A stretch of 52,999 bases of DNA from Haplosporangium gracile (GCA_015499985.1 JAAAUF010000149.1:328-53326); one strand, 5' to 3'; positions 10,315 to 22,443 are shown, numbered from the stretch's first letter. Notes: generated from the letters alone by a model not told the origin. Numbers and translations: made by a program.

Positions 10315-13044
10315 ATGGGTGTCAAGGGATTGACGGCCCTCCTCCAGCGACTGGCCCCCGACGCCGTCAGGACCCAGCATATCTCTCACTACAAAGGAAA
10401 ATCCCTCGCCATCGATGTCAGTTGCTTTCTCAACCGCTTCAGTAAGTCGTGCAGCCACTTAGACCTGAACATTATGCGTACTTTACAACTCACAAAATCT
10501 AACATGTACGCACGTTCCCACACAGTTTACACAGTAGACCCACACCCTGCACGCGTCCAACGCGGCCTGTACCGTCTCTGCATCTTCCTCCACCTACACG
10601 ACATCCGGCCCATCTTTGTCTTTGACGGACCCGATAGGATTATCGAGAAAGAGCAAGAAGGGATCCGAAGAGAGGCTATGAAGGAGAAAGTCAAGAAATC
10701 CTTTCAGCTAGAAAAGGTCCGAAAGGCACGACTCAAGGGGTTGAAGGGGTCGACGCAGATTTTACACGATTTCTCGTCAGAGGAGGTTGTTTCTATTCTG
10801 GAGGATATGCGGAAACAGGAAGGTGTTGGTGAGGGTAGTAGCGTTGGTGGTGGTGATTCCGGTGGTAGGCGTGCTCCGGTGACATCAGCAGCGTCTGCGA
10901 CTTCTGGCGTTAGCGAGGGTGGGGGCTCTGGTCGCCTGGATAAGGTCGCACCTGCAGTAACCGCGCCAGCAGAATCAACAACGACCTCATCAGATCCGGG
11001 AACTATGACAACAACACCAACGACACCAGCGCCATCAAAACTCTCAACAACCGTCACAACGCCAATAGAAAAGTCAACGAAGGACAACAACAACAAGGAG
11101 TTATTAGCTCCACAGCAAGAACTACATCTCGCAAAGATATACGATCTGCTAGAGGAGGATCCTATCTGGACGGACGAGGAATCCTCCTGGACTATACCCA
11201 CGCTTCCTGACGAATTCTACCGACGACTCGAGCAAGAACATAGCAAACTTTTGACATCATACGGTAGCGACCCCTACAATAACACCACTTCTGTCGTTGG
11301 ACAGGAAGATCAGCAACTTGCAGGGTTACTTGGCGGTACAGATGAGGGGGTATTTGAAGAGTTCGACACTTTTGAGCGGGAGCTGGATATGTTGGATCGT
11401 ATGGAACTGGATGTCGACACTCTTGGCGGAATGGATGTCATCTACGACCTCTCAGATCAGGCGACGGTACCTGTCGGTGACGAAGATGGTGCATGGCATT
11501 CACTACCGCTGGTACTCAAGACCGGAACCAGCATACAGAATCTCTTCTCGCCTTCTGATCATCCTCCTACCGCCCCTCCTGAGCCACCAAGTCCTGAGGA
11601 AGAGGCCGCCGCTATGAAAAAACGCGTCCAATCGGTACTAGAGGAGTATATTCGGTCGGCCGAGAAGGGTTCAGGTGAGGAAATGGAGGGTTTGGCTGCC
11701 GCTTCGACAAAGAAACAGCGAGTGTTGGATGAAATGGAGCAGAAACTGATTCAGGAGATCATGGAGTATGCTGGTATCGAGTCTCAAATGAATCCAGTCG
11801 CGGAAGTCGCAGAGACCACGACATGTGATTCAGATGTGACCTCTTTGTCACAGGAAATTTCGTCCGCAGAATTGGCACCAGCAAAGGAGGTCGAAGCGGC
11901 ACCAAAGGAGGCCGAGGCGGCACCAAAGGAGGAATACACAACAGCTTCGACAACAGGAATCGAGCAGTTGATCCCGGAGATGGTACCAACGAACGTCACA
12001 GAACCTGTTTGGTCTGTGGACTTTGATCCAAGCGAAACATCGGAAGCCCTGATACGGGACGACCTAGTACTCACGATGGAAGGCGCTGATCAAGAGACCG
12101 ACACAACAACACCGCCACCAACCGAAGTACCGGACCAGGACCTAAAATCAATGATCCACAGCGTCCTCTCGGCACACCGCCAAATCTTCTCAACCCTCGA
12201 ACGACGAACCCTACGTGTCACCCGTCCACTCGTCATATCCTGCCAACGACTCCTCGTCGCCATGGGCGAGCCCGTCGTCGAGGCAAAAAACGCAGAAGCA
12301 GAGTCCGTCTGTGCGCATTTGACGACTTTGGGGTTGACGGACGCGTCGGTGAGCGAGGATACGGATACGGCCGTGTTTGGGAACGGGTTGTTGTTGCGCC
12401 AGGTGGGGGCTACGGGAGATCGGGATATTATTGAGATTGATCCGGTTGTGGCGCGGGAGCAGCTTGGGTTGAGTAGAGATGCGTTCAGGGATTTGTGTAT
12501 CCTCTGCGGTACTGACTTTTCTGGTGTAAGCTTTTCTCATTGCCTTATCCTGTTGCAAACCTTTGGTTTTTTCAACGTCCTTGAGGCGCACTGGCTGACC
12601 TATTTAAAACCGATCATTTCTTCTGACTGATAGACAATGGAAGGAATTGGCCCAAAAAGGGCCGCAAAGCTGATCCAATACTACGGAAGCATCGAATCCG
12701 TCATGGCCAACAGCGGCTACAAGCCCCGGCCAGATTTCGTTTACGACCGCGCCCGTCGCGTGTTTGACCGGACGCCTACCGTGCCCCTCGATCCAGCAGT
12801 CTACAAACGCAAGCCCGAGGTCCAGCCATTGCTGCTCGAGCTGCTGTTGAAGTACGACATTAATCCCGAGGAGATCGAACAGGAACTGTTGAACGGACCC
12901 AAGACTGAGGAAGGGTCGGATGGTGTTGCTGCATTTGGACAAGACACAGACTCGCAGGGTTCAGGAGGAGCATTTGGCGGTAGGAGTGGTATGGGTATTG
13001 ATCCCTTCAAGGCGACAGTCATCAACATCCCCTCGCCACCGTAA
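10315..13044 (+). CDS. XPG/FEN1-family structure-specific nuclease with long acidic linker
   Basis: Model join(10315..10441, 10526..12525, 12634..13044), 845 aa. The N-terminal XPG domain starts MGVKGLTALLQ, with metal-binding Asp near residue 34 (AIDVS) and the FDG Asp near 76. The internal domain begins near residue 585 and keeps the acidic cluster (AEAE near 627-630, EDTD near 651, CGTDF near 704), followed by the helix-hairpin-helix GIGPKRAAKL. All seven acidic active-site positions known from FEN1 therefore appear present. Between the domains lies an acidic, Ser/Thr/Pro/Glu-rich linker of about 450 residues, as in XPG/Rad2 and unlike FEN1 or EXO1. No PIP box is visible at the C-terminus. 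The paralogue identity is unclear: the N-terminal sequence is not a close match to Rad2, EXO1 or FEN1. Intron 1 (84 nt) is in frame and has no stop. Intron 2 (108 nt) has an in-frame stop. Confidence 0.85.
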
Positions 13045-13134
13045 AAATCAAATCTCTCCACACTTTCATAATAATACTCGCCATAAGCCCACCAAAAATG
13101 AAAAATGTCGGCATGAATGCAAATGCTGGATTTT

Positions 13135-16022
13135 TTACTCATTGTATATATCGTACAGTTCCAAAAGTGTTTCTTTGGCCTCATCAAACTCCTCGGTGTT
13201 GAGGCCACCAGTAACATCAGCGTCGAATTGAGGCAGTAGGCGCAGGTTGATTTTTCTGACGGAATCTGAAAGCGACTGTAGGTGCCAGCGTGTTGTAGTC
13301 GATACTGCCAGTCGCGAGATTGTTGGCACCGAGTTGACTAGAGGTCGTCATTTTGCATCGTATGAAGAGATGAGACTGTTAGCGGCTAATCTACTGAAGT
13401 GAAAGTTTCCGAAGCAATGCCCTGGTGTGAAGTGCTTACCTTTGCTTGTACCATCCTCGCGATTGTTCGCTGGCGATCGTCTATTATTGAAAAGCAAGTA
13501 CGACGAGAGCGTTAACTTTGATCTTGAAATGCGGCATGTGAGTAAAGTAGTCTCATCCGCAGGTGAAAGTATCCATACTCGGTATTCTGGTATCCTTCTG
13601 TGGTCAACCCTTGGAAGAACCGTGGGAAGGATGTTGGGATCGGGTACTTCAGTGGAGCGTGAGTCCTATAGAGTTTAAAGTAAACGCGCGTATGAGCTAT
13701 AAAAGTTTCACACGTAACAACTACATTAATCACTTTCCTGTTTGAAACTTACTTGAAGTCGCCCAATGACTTTCCGATAGGCAAGGTGTCAAGCATCTCA
13801 TCCACAACCTCACGCGGCGTCTTTTGTGTTCTGTGATTTGGAAGAAAAAAAAAGCAACAAAAAACAACAAAAAAAAAACGCGTTAAGTCTCTCTTGACCG
13901 ACTACAAGTGATCTCATATTTTAGGCAGAAAATGGTGAAACTTACCCTGCCGCATATTTGGCAAACTGGTTAATCTCCAAACCTCGCAACACAACTGACT
14001 GAGAAAACACTTGGTCATCCTAAGTGAAGAATGTCAAAGACGCCACAGTTAGTAGGTGCGGACGAAATTCCTGCACACTCAAAAAATCCCCTGGACGTAA
14101 AGAGGTGACATACCTCGTCCGAGTTCCTAGATGATAGGTCCAGAAGAGGCGAGAACTTTCCTGTAAGGTTGGGCAGCTTGCTTCCACCGAATGGAAACGG
14201 CAGTCCTGTTGATAACGTTCCAATGGTTGTTACGTTCCTCCAGTTCAGAGCTCCAATCATATCAGCCATGAAGACACCCCCACGGCGCAGTCTATTCACG
14301 CGATCGGATAGTCATAGTTAGCTATGCTACCGCTCAAATTTGTTAAGAATCAACGTTATAAGAATGCTAAGTATACTTGCCTACAGGGCAAAAGCGCATT
14401 ATCGATGCCTGTGGAAATAAAGGCGCTTGCATGGTATCGGTTGGAGGGCTATCGTACATAAATAATGAGAGTGGTCAGCATTATCGCGTCGGATCACATG
14501 CGGAATAAACGGGTCACAACGAAGCACAATATAAAACTTACGTCAAATCGAATGTTCTTTGTCCATCCTTGAGGTGACAACATTGCACGCGTGGGTGCCC
14601 TGACAGGCACATAGAGTGATGAAAGTCTTGAAAGGTTGGTCATGGCCAATGTTTCATTCACAGCCGTCGTCTGTCTTTCCCTCTGTCAATGATAAAAATT
14701 GAACCGCCGCGCTGTTAGGACGATTTATAATGCAAACTTCCAAATCCGCAAGTATTAACGATGGTGAGAATAGCGCCTTACCATTGTCGAATTCTTGCCC
14801 ATCTTTTCGTCGCTCAAGCCGTATGTCACTACAGTCGCCTTAGGATAATCCTCGCGAAGCTGTTCCAAGTAGCTGACTGCATATCCACCCCAACCATCCA
14901 GAACGTCCGCCATCACTTGGAAGCCCTATCGTTCAGAAAGCAAGCGTGTTAGTGCTAGGGTCGTGTAGTCCCGATCTTGCATTCGAATTTGTACTAAGCA
15001 TATGGATATGACGTACCTGCAATTGGTCGCACTCCTCTGTAAACAGTCGAAAGTTTTCGTCATAGGTTTCCTTCTCCTAGAAGGCAAATATGAAGTTCCT
15101 GTCAGCCATAACCCGAAAAACTAAAGTCTTCAATGGCGCTTGGATTAAGTTTAGAACAGCCTCGTGTCGTACCTTCTCAGTCTCAATGAAGGCGGCTCTG
15201 CCGTATGAAAACACGTCAAAGGGCATAAACTTGCTGTCCATCTGGTATCCAGTCAGGGTGACCATTGATTTTGGGTGAAAATATACGCGATTGTAGTCTG
15301 ACCACGTCCGAATCTCATTCAGTTCCACACTGTCCTCCCCTTCCTCAGTCGCCAACTAGAAACAAAATGACATGCTCTTTTTAGTGTCTTTAGTAACGAT
15401 CCAGTAGCCATGCTGTTGACTGAAAAGGCATGTGCAGCGTTTACACTTACGCCTAATTCTTCGTCCTCCAGGTGCTTCTGGTATGCCGACTTTGAGTATT
15501 CCTGCTCCTGGAAGGTCTCCATCTTCGAGAGGTCCCTGTTGATTCAGAATCAAAACATATATTAGCTAGATATCTGCTAGTTAGCCGAGATTGGTCAGAG
15601 TTTGTGTGTGTAAACTAGCTATCTTACCACGAGAGATCGTATTGCTGTTGGTAATGATCCTGAGCTGGTGGAGCCTCGTAGAGTTTGTACTTGTTGATAG
15701 ATCCAAATCCGCCCTTGAGGTCATAGATCAGTGTTCTGGGTGTGTAGGTTTCAACACCTTTACTGGTCATCCCGATCCTGTACAGACAATCATGGTTGAC
15801 AAGCTCTGGGGTTGTCTCCTCCTCATCTTCTGGTTGCTGGTAGTTGAAGTGTGCTTCCTATTTTCACAGAAGTAAAAAATTGCCACCATATTTAGCTATT
15901 TGTGGATTGATATCAGCCTGAATATAAGAAAAGAGAGGCATGTTGTTTACCTGTGTATTCCAGAAGTGTGCTCCGACAAAGTTGGCAAAGTGACCAAACT
16001 GGAGGGTAACAATCTCGTGCAT
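13135..16022 (-). CDS. DML1: Misato/DML1-like tubulin-related protein
   Basis: Thirteen exons (minus strand): 16022..15951, 15857..15628, 15535..15451, 15355..15173, 15076..15017, 14925..14782, 14682..14542, 14448..14381, 14291..14114, 14019..13946, 13830..13753, 13480..13440, 13337..13135. They sum to 518 aa with phase kept at every join. The family (yeast Dml1, animal Misato/MSTO1) combines an N-terminal segment with tubulin/FtsZ-like folds and affects mitochondrial distribution, mtDNA inheritance and microtubule organisation. The N-terminus MHEIVTLQFGHFANFVGAHFW is the family signature. A tubulin-like glycine segment (DGWGGYA) occurs in exon 6, and conserved motifs such as SPLLDLSSR occur in exon 9. 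Length lies between yeast (about 475) and human (570). Intron 8 uses a GC donor (AG|GCAAGT). It is divergent from the BLOC-1 gene and convergent with the XPG gene, with only 90 bp between stop codons. Confidence 0.92.
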
Positions 16023-16213
16023 GGTCTAAGAAAGAGATGTATGATTCCTCGGGGGCGGAGGAGGGATCGAATGATGGGCAGGAAAGGAATGAAAAATCAA
16101 GAAAAGGAGCGAACGTAGAAAAAATAAAAAAGTTCAGAGGCAGAGACATTTTATCCTTTTGTTCTTTTTCTTCCAACAAGTCACGTCTGCTCCTTTTTAA
16201 CGCAGACGACACC
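16023..16213. promoter_or_regulatory. Shared divergent promoter, DML1 / BLOC1S4-like
   Basis: Only 191 bp separate the two start codons, so both promoters must lie here or overlap the genes. The plus-strand side ends in a pyrimidine-rich tract (16150-16200). No clear TATA box is visible. Confidence 0.5.
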
Positions 16214-17060
16214 ATGAGCGACAACACACATTCGACGACACCTACAACCACCAATGCCAACACACCAGACACTCATGTCGCAGCCACACCAGAAGTAACA
16301 ACGACAGAAGCAACGGCATCATTAACCCAGCAGGAGAGAATTGCCACCAAGGAAACTTTGGCCACTGTAGGGCCAGTTGCTGCAGAGCTCGCACAGGAGT
16401 TCAGCATAGAGTCTCTATCTGCGCCAGCTGTCAAGGAAGCACAGGGTCAGATCCAAACTGTGGCGCTCCAGATGGACGGGATCAGAACTCAAGTCGGCCA
16501 GGTACCGCCTATCTTTGGACTATAGCCATGGGAAGTTCGCATTGCTCTTAATTACTCCCTATTGGTGTCTCGCTGTTAACCACACGTTCTCGGACGGCAT
16601 CATATAGATCAATGACCAATTGCCAGGACTGAACCAGCAGACAGAAGCGCTTATCGAAGGAGCAGAGGCACTGGAGCAGATGTACAAACAAATTGATGCA
16701 CTGGCGGTATGTGTCAGACGTCACACGAGTACTCGTTATGCTTCTATGACTTGGCGGCAACTTCCAAGCAACAAAGCTGGGTTCTTATTAGATTACTCAA
16801 TTGTATTGATATTAGATCATGGTCGAAAGCGTGGCAGCAACTGTTCAGGATGTCAATGCCTCCATGGACCAGGCAGAGCGCGATTTGACCTCGTCTGCAT
16901 TACAGCCGCTCCAGGCCGTGCTGGAGACTTTCAAAATGGTACGAACAATTCTTACTGAAGCCATCAATCAGGTTTAGTACCACTATTGATTTTTCAAGTC
17001 TAACAGTGTTCCTCTCTATTCTCTCTTACACTTTTTTAGGGACCAAAGGGATTTCGGTAA
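16214..17060 (+). CDS. BLOC-1 subunit 4 (cappuccino)-like coiled-coil protein
   Basis: Model join(16214..16501, 16608..16706, 16816..16938, 17040..17060), 176 aa, with phase 0 at every junction and introns of 101-109 nt. The first 45 residues are Thr-rich and disordered. Then comes a helical segment with an LPGLNQQTEALIEGAEALE stretch, followed by MYKQIDALAIMVESVAATV and MDQAERDL. This matches the layout of animal BLOC1S4/cappuccino (YxxIDxLExFVxMVxxxV, then a QxxxAExEL segment). BLOC-1 is a coiled-coil complex acting in endosomal sorting and biogenesis of lysosome-related organelles, and fungi have a reduced version. The last exon codes only six residues (GPKGFR). It is divergent from DML1 and followed within 160 bp by the UNC-45-like gene in the same direction. 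The family call rests on short coiled-coil similarity, so it is moderate. Confidence 0.7.
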
Positions 17061-17217
17061 CGCGTTCGAAAATAAAAAAAAAGTTCCCATTTTTCTCATG
17101 GCTGATCAACGTACACGTGATATGGAGCTGGCAACCCCCTTTTTTTGACTTAGCGAGCTTTGCGCTCCGTGAAAGAATCATCATTTTTGTCATCACCAAT
17201 ACAAACTACGCAACCCC

Positions 17218-19614
17218 ATGTCGGCAACCATTGAGCACGAGGACAAGGTCAAGGAGCTGCTTCAAACTTTGAAAGTTGGGCAGGATGTACAAACTTCCCA
17301 CATCACCGACCTCACCACCGCATTCGTCGCCGCCGTCGCCAAAACTACAGACAACTCGACAGTCAGACAGCAGCAAAAGGACTACCTCAACTACTGCCAT
17401 ACCATCCTCTCAGAGCAACTGCCTACCGAGGACCCCACAGACGACTATACAAGTGCGCTTCATCAATTGCAGGGAGCTGTGCTCAAGTCTCTCCTCCGCC
17501 TTGTCATGAATGACGTCCCCTTTGTGGAAGCCTTAATTGACAGCGACGTTCTCGCTGACGTCCTCCGCTTGCCCAGCACCGTCGCCTCCCTCATCTCTAT
17601 AGTGGAGCCAAGCGTCAAGTCAGCATCAGCACCTACAGGCCCAAAGCCGACACGTCCTCAGGATCTCAAGCCCATGGCAGCCATTCTCCTCTCCAAATCA
17701 TTCGAAACCGCGTCAAACAAGGAGCACGTCAGGGACAAGAGCACCGAGATTATTTTGACCGATATCGGATCCGACAAAGTCAAGACGCGCGCTACAGGAT
17801 TCCAGTCTCTTCATCTGGTCTTCCAGGCAGATATGGCGATCGGCTGCGCCATACTGGCCAAGGAGGGCCTCTTGGTGGAACTCATGGACTGTATTGAGCT
17901 GGAACCCGAGGATATCCAGATCACGTTGACAGAGTCGCTTTCAATGGCCTGCGCGGATGCAAAGACAAGGACTGCGATTGGCCTTCACTGCTCCGAGTTT
18001 TTAAAGTCGATTGTGATGCGTGGCGTCACCAAGAACCAGCACTTGAAGGGAGCGGCGGCTGTTGCGTTGACGAAGATCTCGTTGTCAGAGTCAAGGAAGG
18101 ACCCATCTGTCGGCATGAACGGACTCGACGGCGCCTCAAAGCAAGCTCCATCAAATGGATCCAACAACTCGGCCGAGGAAGAAACTCAACTGGCGAAGCT
18201 TTTCTCGACATTGTTGAAGGACGACAAGAACGACAAGAACAACGGGATTCAACTCAATGCCGTCGAGGGTCTTGCCTACGCCAGTATTCAGGGACCAGTC
18301 AAGCAACTGATCATCTCCGACAAGGCTCTCCTCCTTTCCTTATTTCAGCTCGGCGAGGACACCAAAAACAACCCCCTTAAGTACGGTCTGATCATCATTT
18401 TCAACAACCTCACCGCCTTCCGTAAGCGCCTCAGTCCCGAACAGGAGCAGATGTTGAAGCTGAAGAAAATGGCAGGAACCCTCCCCAAGAGCGAATCAGG
18501 ACGCCTACAGAACCAGGACGACGACCCACTGGATGACGAGGCTGTGGTAAACCAGAGAAACATCACACTGACCAAGCTGGGCATCATACCTGCCCTTCAC
18601 GCCATTGGACACCAAGCCTCAGAGAACATTCGACAAAGTCTGGCTCAGGTCTTGAGGAACCTCATCACACCCCCAGAGACACGTGGGTTGTTAGTCCAAC
18701 AGGGCGTCGTCCGACTTTTGATGCCCATGGCTTTACAACAACAGCAACAACAGCAACAACAGCAGTCCCCAGCCTCCGAAGCGACCAAAACCGCAGCGAC
18801 TCAAGCTTTGGCCAAGCTGTCGATCACCCTCGATCCTCGCCTTACCTTCAAGAACCAGCGGATACCCGAGTTAGTCAAACCCCTGATCTGGCTGCTGGAA
18901 AGTACTGATCAGTTGTGTCAGTTCGAGAGTCTCATGGCCTTGACGAACCTCGGATCTATGGGCGATGTTCAGGTGCTCAGTCTTATTGTTCAGGATGGAG
19001 GAATCGAGAAGATGGAGAACCTTCAGTTCTCAGAGCACAACCTAGTTCGTCGCGCTGCCACGGAGGCACTCTGCAACATGATCTTTTTCGAGCCCGTCTT
19101 TGAACTGTATAGCGATCCCAAGCGAGGAAAGAACAAAATCCATCTGATGCTGGCGTTGTGTGATGCTGATGACTTTATGACACGGAGGGCGGCCTCAGGA
19201 GCATTGGCGGTGTTATCGACGAGCCCGGAGGTATGCAAGATGATCATTGCACAGACGCGTGGATTGGAGATCTTGAGGAGCCTTATCACCCTGGGTGTCT
19301 CTGGGTCCCAAACCGATGCAGATGAGGTGGAAGCCAAGGCGATTGAAGATGTGATGTCGGACCAGGAGGCTGTTGTGGTTGACCATGCGGTTGCAGTGGG
19401 CCGGATGGACGAGTTGCGACACCGAGGAGCAGAGTGCTTCAAGAATCTGATTACGATTGGTGGAAAGGATATCAGCGAAAAGATTGCAGCGGAGGGCGGT
19501 ATCCAGCAGCTTGCGCAGTTGATTCAGACGAGCCAGCACGAGGCTGTGCGGTACTGTGCTATGGAGGCACTGAAGGCCATGTCCGACCAGGGCATCCGTC
19601 TCCAGCAAAAATAA
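17218..19614 (+). CDS. UNC-45/She4/Rng3-type UCS-domain myosin chaperone
   Basis: Single exon, 798 aa. The protein is almost entirely armadillo-like helical repeats: a central domain followed by the C-terminal UCS domain, recognisable in segments such as KYGLIIIFNNLTAFRK, FESLMALTNLGS and VRRAATEALCNM. Family members fold and stabilise myosin motor domains, sometimes with Hsp90. There is no N-terminal TPR domain as in animal UNC-45. The first 100 residues are helical and unlike a TPR, so the architecture resembles fungal She4/Rng3. Two insertions interrupt the repeats: a polyglutamine run at 18736-18764 and a charged linker near 18450-18550. The ATG at 17218 is the first in frame and follows a T-rich leader. 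Unlike its neighbours it has no introns, and its coding strand is GC-rich. Confidence 0.88.
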   Translation: MSATIEHEDKVKELLQTLKVGQDVQTSHITDLTTAFVAAVAKTTDNSTVRQQQKDYLNYCHTILSEQLPTEDPTDDYTSALHQLQGAVLKSLLRLVMNDVPFVEALIDSDVLADVLRLPSTVASLISIVEPSVKSASAPTGPKPTRPQDLKPMAAILLSKSFETASNKEHVRDKSTEIILTDIGSDKVKTRATGFQSLHLVFQADMAIGCAILAKEGLLVELMDCIELEPEDIQITLTESLSMACADAKTRTAIGLHCSEFLKSIVMRGVTKNQHLKGAAAVALTKISLSESRKDPSVGMNGLDGASKQAPSNGSNNSAEEETQLAKLFSTLLKDDKNDKNNGIQLNAVEGLAYASIQGPVKQLIISDKALLLSLFQLGEDTKNNPLKYGLIIIFNNLTAFRKRLSPEQEQMLKLKKMAGTLPKSESGRLQNQDDDPLDDEAVVNQRNITLTKLGIIPALHAIGHQASENIRQSLAQVLRNLITPPETRGLLVQQGVVRLLMPMALQQQQQQQQQQSPASEATKTAATQALAKLSITLDPRLTFKNQRIPELVKPLIWLLESTDQLCQFESLMALTNLGSMGDVQVLSLIVQDGGIEKMENLQFSEHNLVRRAATEALCNMIFFEPVFELYSDPKRGKNKIHLMLALCDADDFMTRRAASGALAVLSTSPEVCKMIIAQTRGLEILRSLITLGVSGSQTDADEVEAKAIEDVMSDQEAVVVDHAVAVGRMDELRHRGAECFKNLITIGGKDISEKIAAEGGIQQLAQLIQTSQHEAVRYCAMEALKAMSDQGIRLQQK

Positions 19615-19863
19615 ATTTCATGCGCCACCAATTTCTGAGTGAATGAAACGTCACCGTATGATATGTCGTAGTGGAGCCTAAGCGTCACCGATCTGCGAGG
19701 CCAGTCTTCCTTCCTTGGAGTTCTTTTTGATTTTTCCCCCTGGGAGACACAGGTAGAAAGTTATATCTGACAGCGAGAGGTTATTGCTTTTTCCTTTTTC
19801 TTCTTTTCCACTCAGACCGCATCTCCCCCTTCTTTTCATCTCACCTCACATCTCACATTCACA

Positions 19864-22398
19864 ATGGTTGACGCAGCACCAGCACCCAAGACCGGAGGCG
19901 GATCCTTCAAGGACAAGGACAAGCCCGTCGAGGTCAGACTCTCTAACATCATCGCCGCCAAGGGTAATACAAACCTCAAGAAAAAAATAACGCTTTCTCT
20001 TTCACATCCCTTTTTTTATATTTCGCGTTCATTGTGTGAGGGTTTCTTGTACCTGGCTGGCGGCTGGCAAATCAGAAAGAACACGAATGTCATCTCAACA
20101 GCGTATCAGGAATGCGCGGCTCGGACACCTCTTCGATGCACGCAGCCAACAGAAGCAACTAGAATGGAACACGACATCTCGAGCTGATCACACCAGATTT
20201 GACCATCGAACACGAGATCAGCGATGCTCTCTTTCAACGACCTCAACTTCTCTTCCAGGAACAACGCTTATCCAAACGACACCAACTCGAGAGATACTTT
20301 TCCCTTTCAATCTACTGCGCTTTGACGATCTGTTTATCCAACAACGTCTTCCTTCAGCAGTTATCCGGCTCTGCCCTCGACGCGCCGTCTTGCTGACAGT
20401 GACAGTCAGCACCGATTTCCTGAACACTGAACTGACACTGTGTTTATTCCTTACTCTTCGATCTATAGCTGTCAGTGATGCTGTCCGTACTTCTTTGGGT
20501 CCCAAGGGAATGGACAAGATGGTAAGAACGCGGCGACATGTCTGACACGACACTTTTGCGCTGCAACGTACAAACGACACAACACACAGATCAACTCACC
20601 GACTTTTTTATTCTGATCGACTGCCCTTAGATCAAGACTAGCAACGGCGAGGTTATCATCACTAACGATGGTGCCACCATCTTGAAGCACATGGCTGTTC
20701 TCCACCCCGCTGCCAAAATGGTAAGCCGTCAACACATTTCTATATGTCGACCAGAACTCACGGGGTAAACGACGGGGATACATAGAAGAAGGAGCATTCA
20801 CCAGCGATCACTTTGATTCTTTTTCCACATAGTTGGTCGATTTGTCGGCTGCTCAGGATGTTGAGGCTGGAGATGGTACTACCTCAGTCGTTGTTTTGGC
20901 AGGATCGTTGCTCGGAGCTGCCCAAAAGATGTTGAACAAGGGCATCCACCCCACCACCATTGCAGAATCCTTCCAGAAGGCTTCCCACAAGGCCAACGAG
21001 TTCTTGACCGAGGTCGCCACAAAGTTGGACCTTGCCGACCGCGAGTCTCTCCTTAAGAGTGCCAGCACCTCGCTCAACTCTAAGATTGTTTCACAGTACT
21101 CTGGATTGTTCGCTCCCATTGCTGTCGATGCTGTCTTGAGAGTCATTGAACCCGCCACTGCCATCAACGTCGATTTGAAGGATATCCGCATTGTGAAGAA
21201 GGTTGGAGGTACCATCGATGATACCGAGTTGGTTGACGGTCTTGTCCTCGCTCAGAATGTTGTCAAGTCTGCCGGTGGCCCCACCAGAATCGAGAAGGCC
21301 AAGATTGGTTTGATCCAGTTCCAGCTCTCTCCCCCTAAGCCCGACGTAAGTTTCTTGATCTTGTAAATTTGATGTCTCAAGGGCATTTGTCTGTTATATA
21401 TGAAATGATGGCTGAACATGCTATTTAATATTTGACTGTGTAATAGATGGAGAACCAGATTATTGTCAACGACTACCGTCAGATGGACAAGATTTTGAAG
21501 GAGGAGCGCCAGTACTTGCTCAACATGGTCAAGAAGATCAAGAAGTCAGGATGTAACGTTCTCTTGATCCAAAAGTCGATTCTCCGTGACGCTGTCAACG
21601 ACCTGTCGCTCCACTTTTTGGCAAAGTTGAAGATCATGGTTGTCAAGGATATTGAGCGTGACGAGATCGAATTCATCTGCAAGAGCACAGGATGCAAGCC
21701 CATTGCCGACATTGATTCATTCACAGAGGACAAGCTCGGATATGCCGATCTCATTGACGAGGTCCAGGCTTCGGGCTCGCGTGTCGTCAAGGTCACTGGA
21801 GTCAAGCATGCTGGGAAGACTGTCTCGATTCTCTGCCACGGAGCCAATTCGCTCGTTTTGGAGGAGGCCGAGAGATCTCTCCACGATGCCCTGTGTGTTA
21901 TCCGCTGCTTAGTCAAGAAGAAGTATTTGATTGCCGGAGGAGGAGCACCAGAGATTGAAGTTTCGTTGAGATTGCAGGAGTACGCCAAGGCATTGCGCGG
22001 TATGGAGGCTCACTGCTTCCAGGCTTTTGCTGAGGCCCTGGAGGTCATTCCCATTACCCTTGCCGAGAATGCTGGTTTGAACCCCATTGCAATTGTCACG
22101 GAATTGCGCAACCGCCACGCCCTCGGCGAGACCACCGCCGGTATCAACGTCCGCAAGGGAGCTATCACGAATATCTTAGACGAGAACGTCATCCAGCCCC
22201 TCTTGGTCTCCACGAGCGCCATCGAGCTGGCTGCCGAGACCGTCAAGATGTTGCTCAAGATCGACGATTTGGTACATTTTTGTTTATTGCTGTTGTTCTT
22301 GTTGACAGTGAATGTATGCAGCGATATGTAATGAGCGACTTTTTTTTCTAACCTGTCAATTTTTCATCATTTGTTTTTTTTAGGTCCAAACACGATAA
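19864..22398 (+). CDS. CCT4: T-complex protein 1 subunit delta (CCT4)
   Basis: Model join(19864..19963, 20469..20521, 20631..20720, 20833..21345, 21447..22271, 22384..22398), 531 aa, close to yeast Cct4 (528). This is one of eight subunits of the cytosolic TRiC/CCT chaperonin that folds actin and tubulin using ATP. Group II chaperonin motifs are present: LGPKGMDKM after exon 1, NDGATIL in exon 3, the nucleotide-binding GDGTTS near residues 94-99, and GGGAPE in the last third. Delta-specific segments are [30 protein letters not shown] and the C-terminal KIDDLVQTR. The last exon encodes only VQTR plus stop. Intron 1 is 505 nt, four to five times longer than the others. The gene is convergent with the next one, with 104 bp between stops. 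Confidence 0.96.
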
Positions 22399-22443
22399 AT
22401 TTACAACATCCAACCTAACCTTTCTTTCTAGTTTTTTTCTCAC

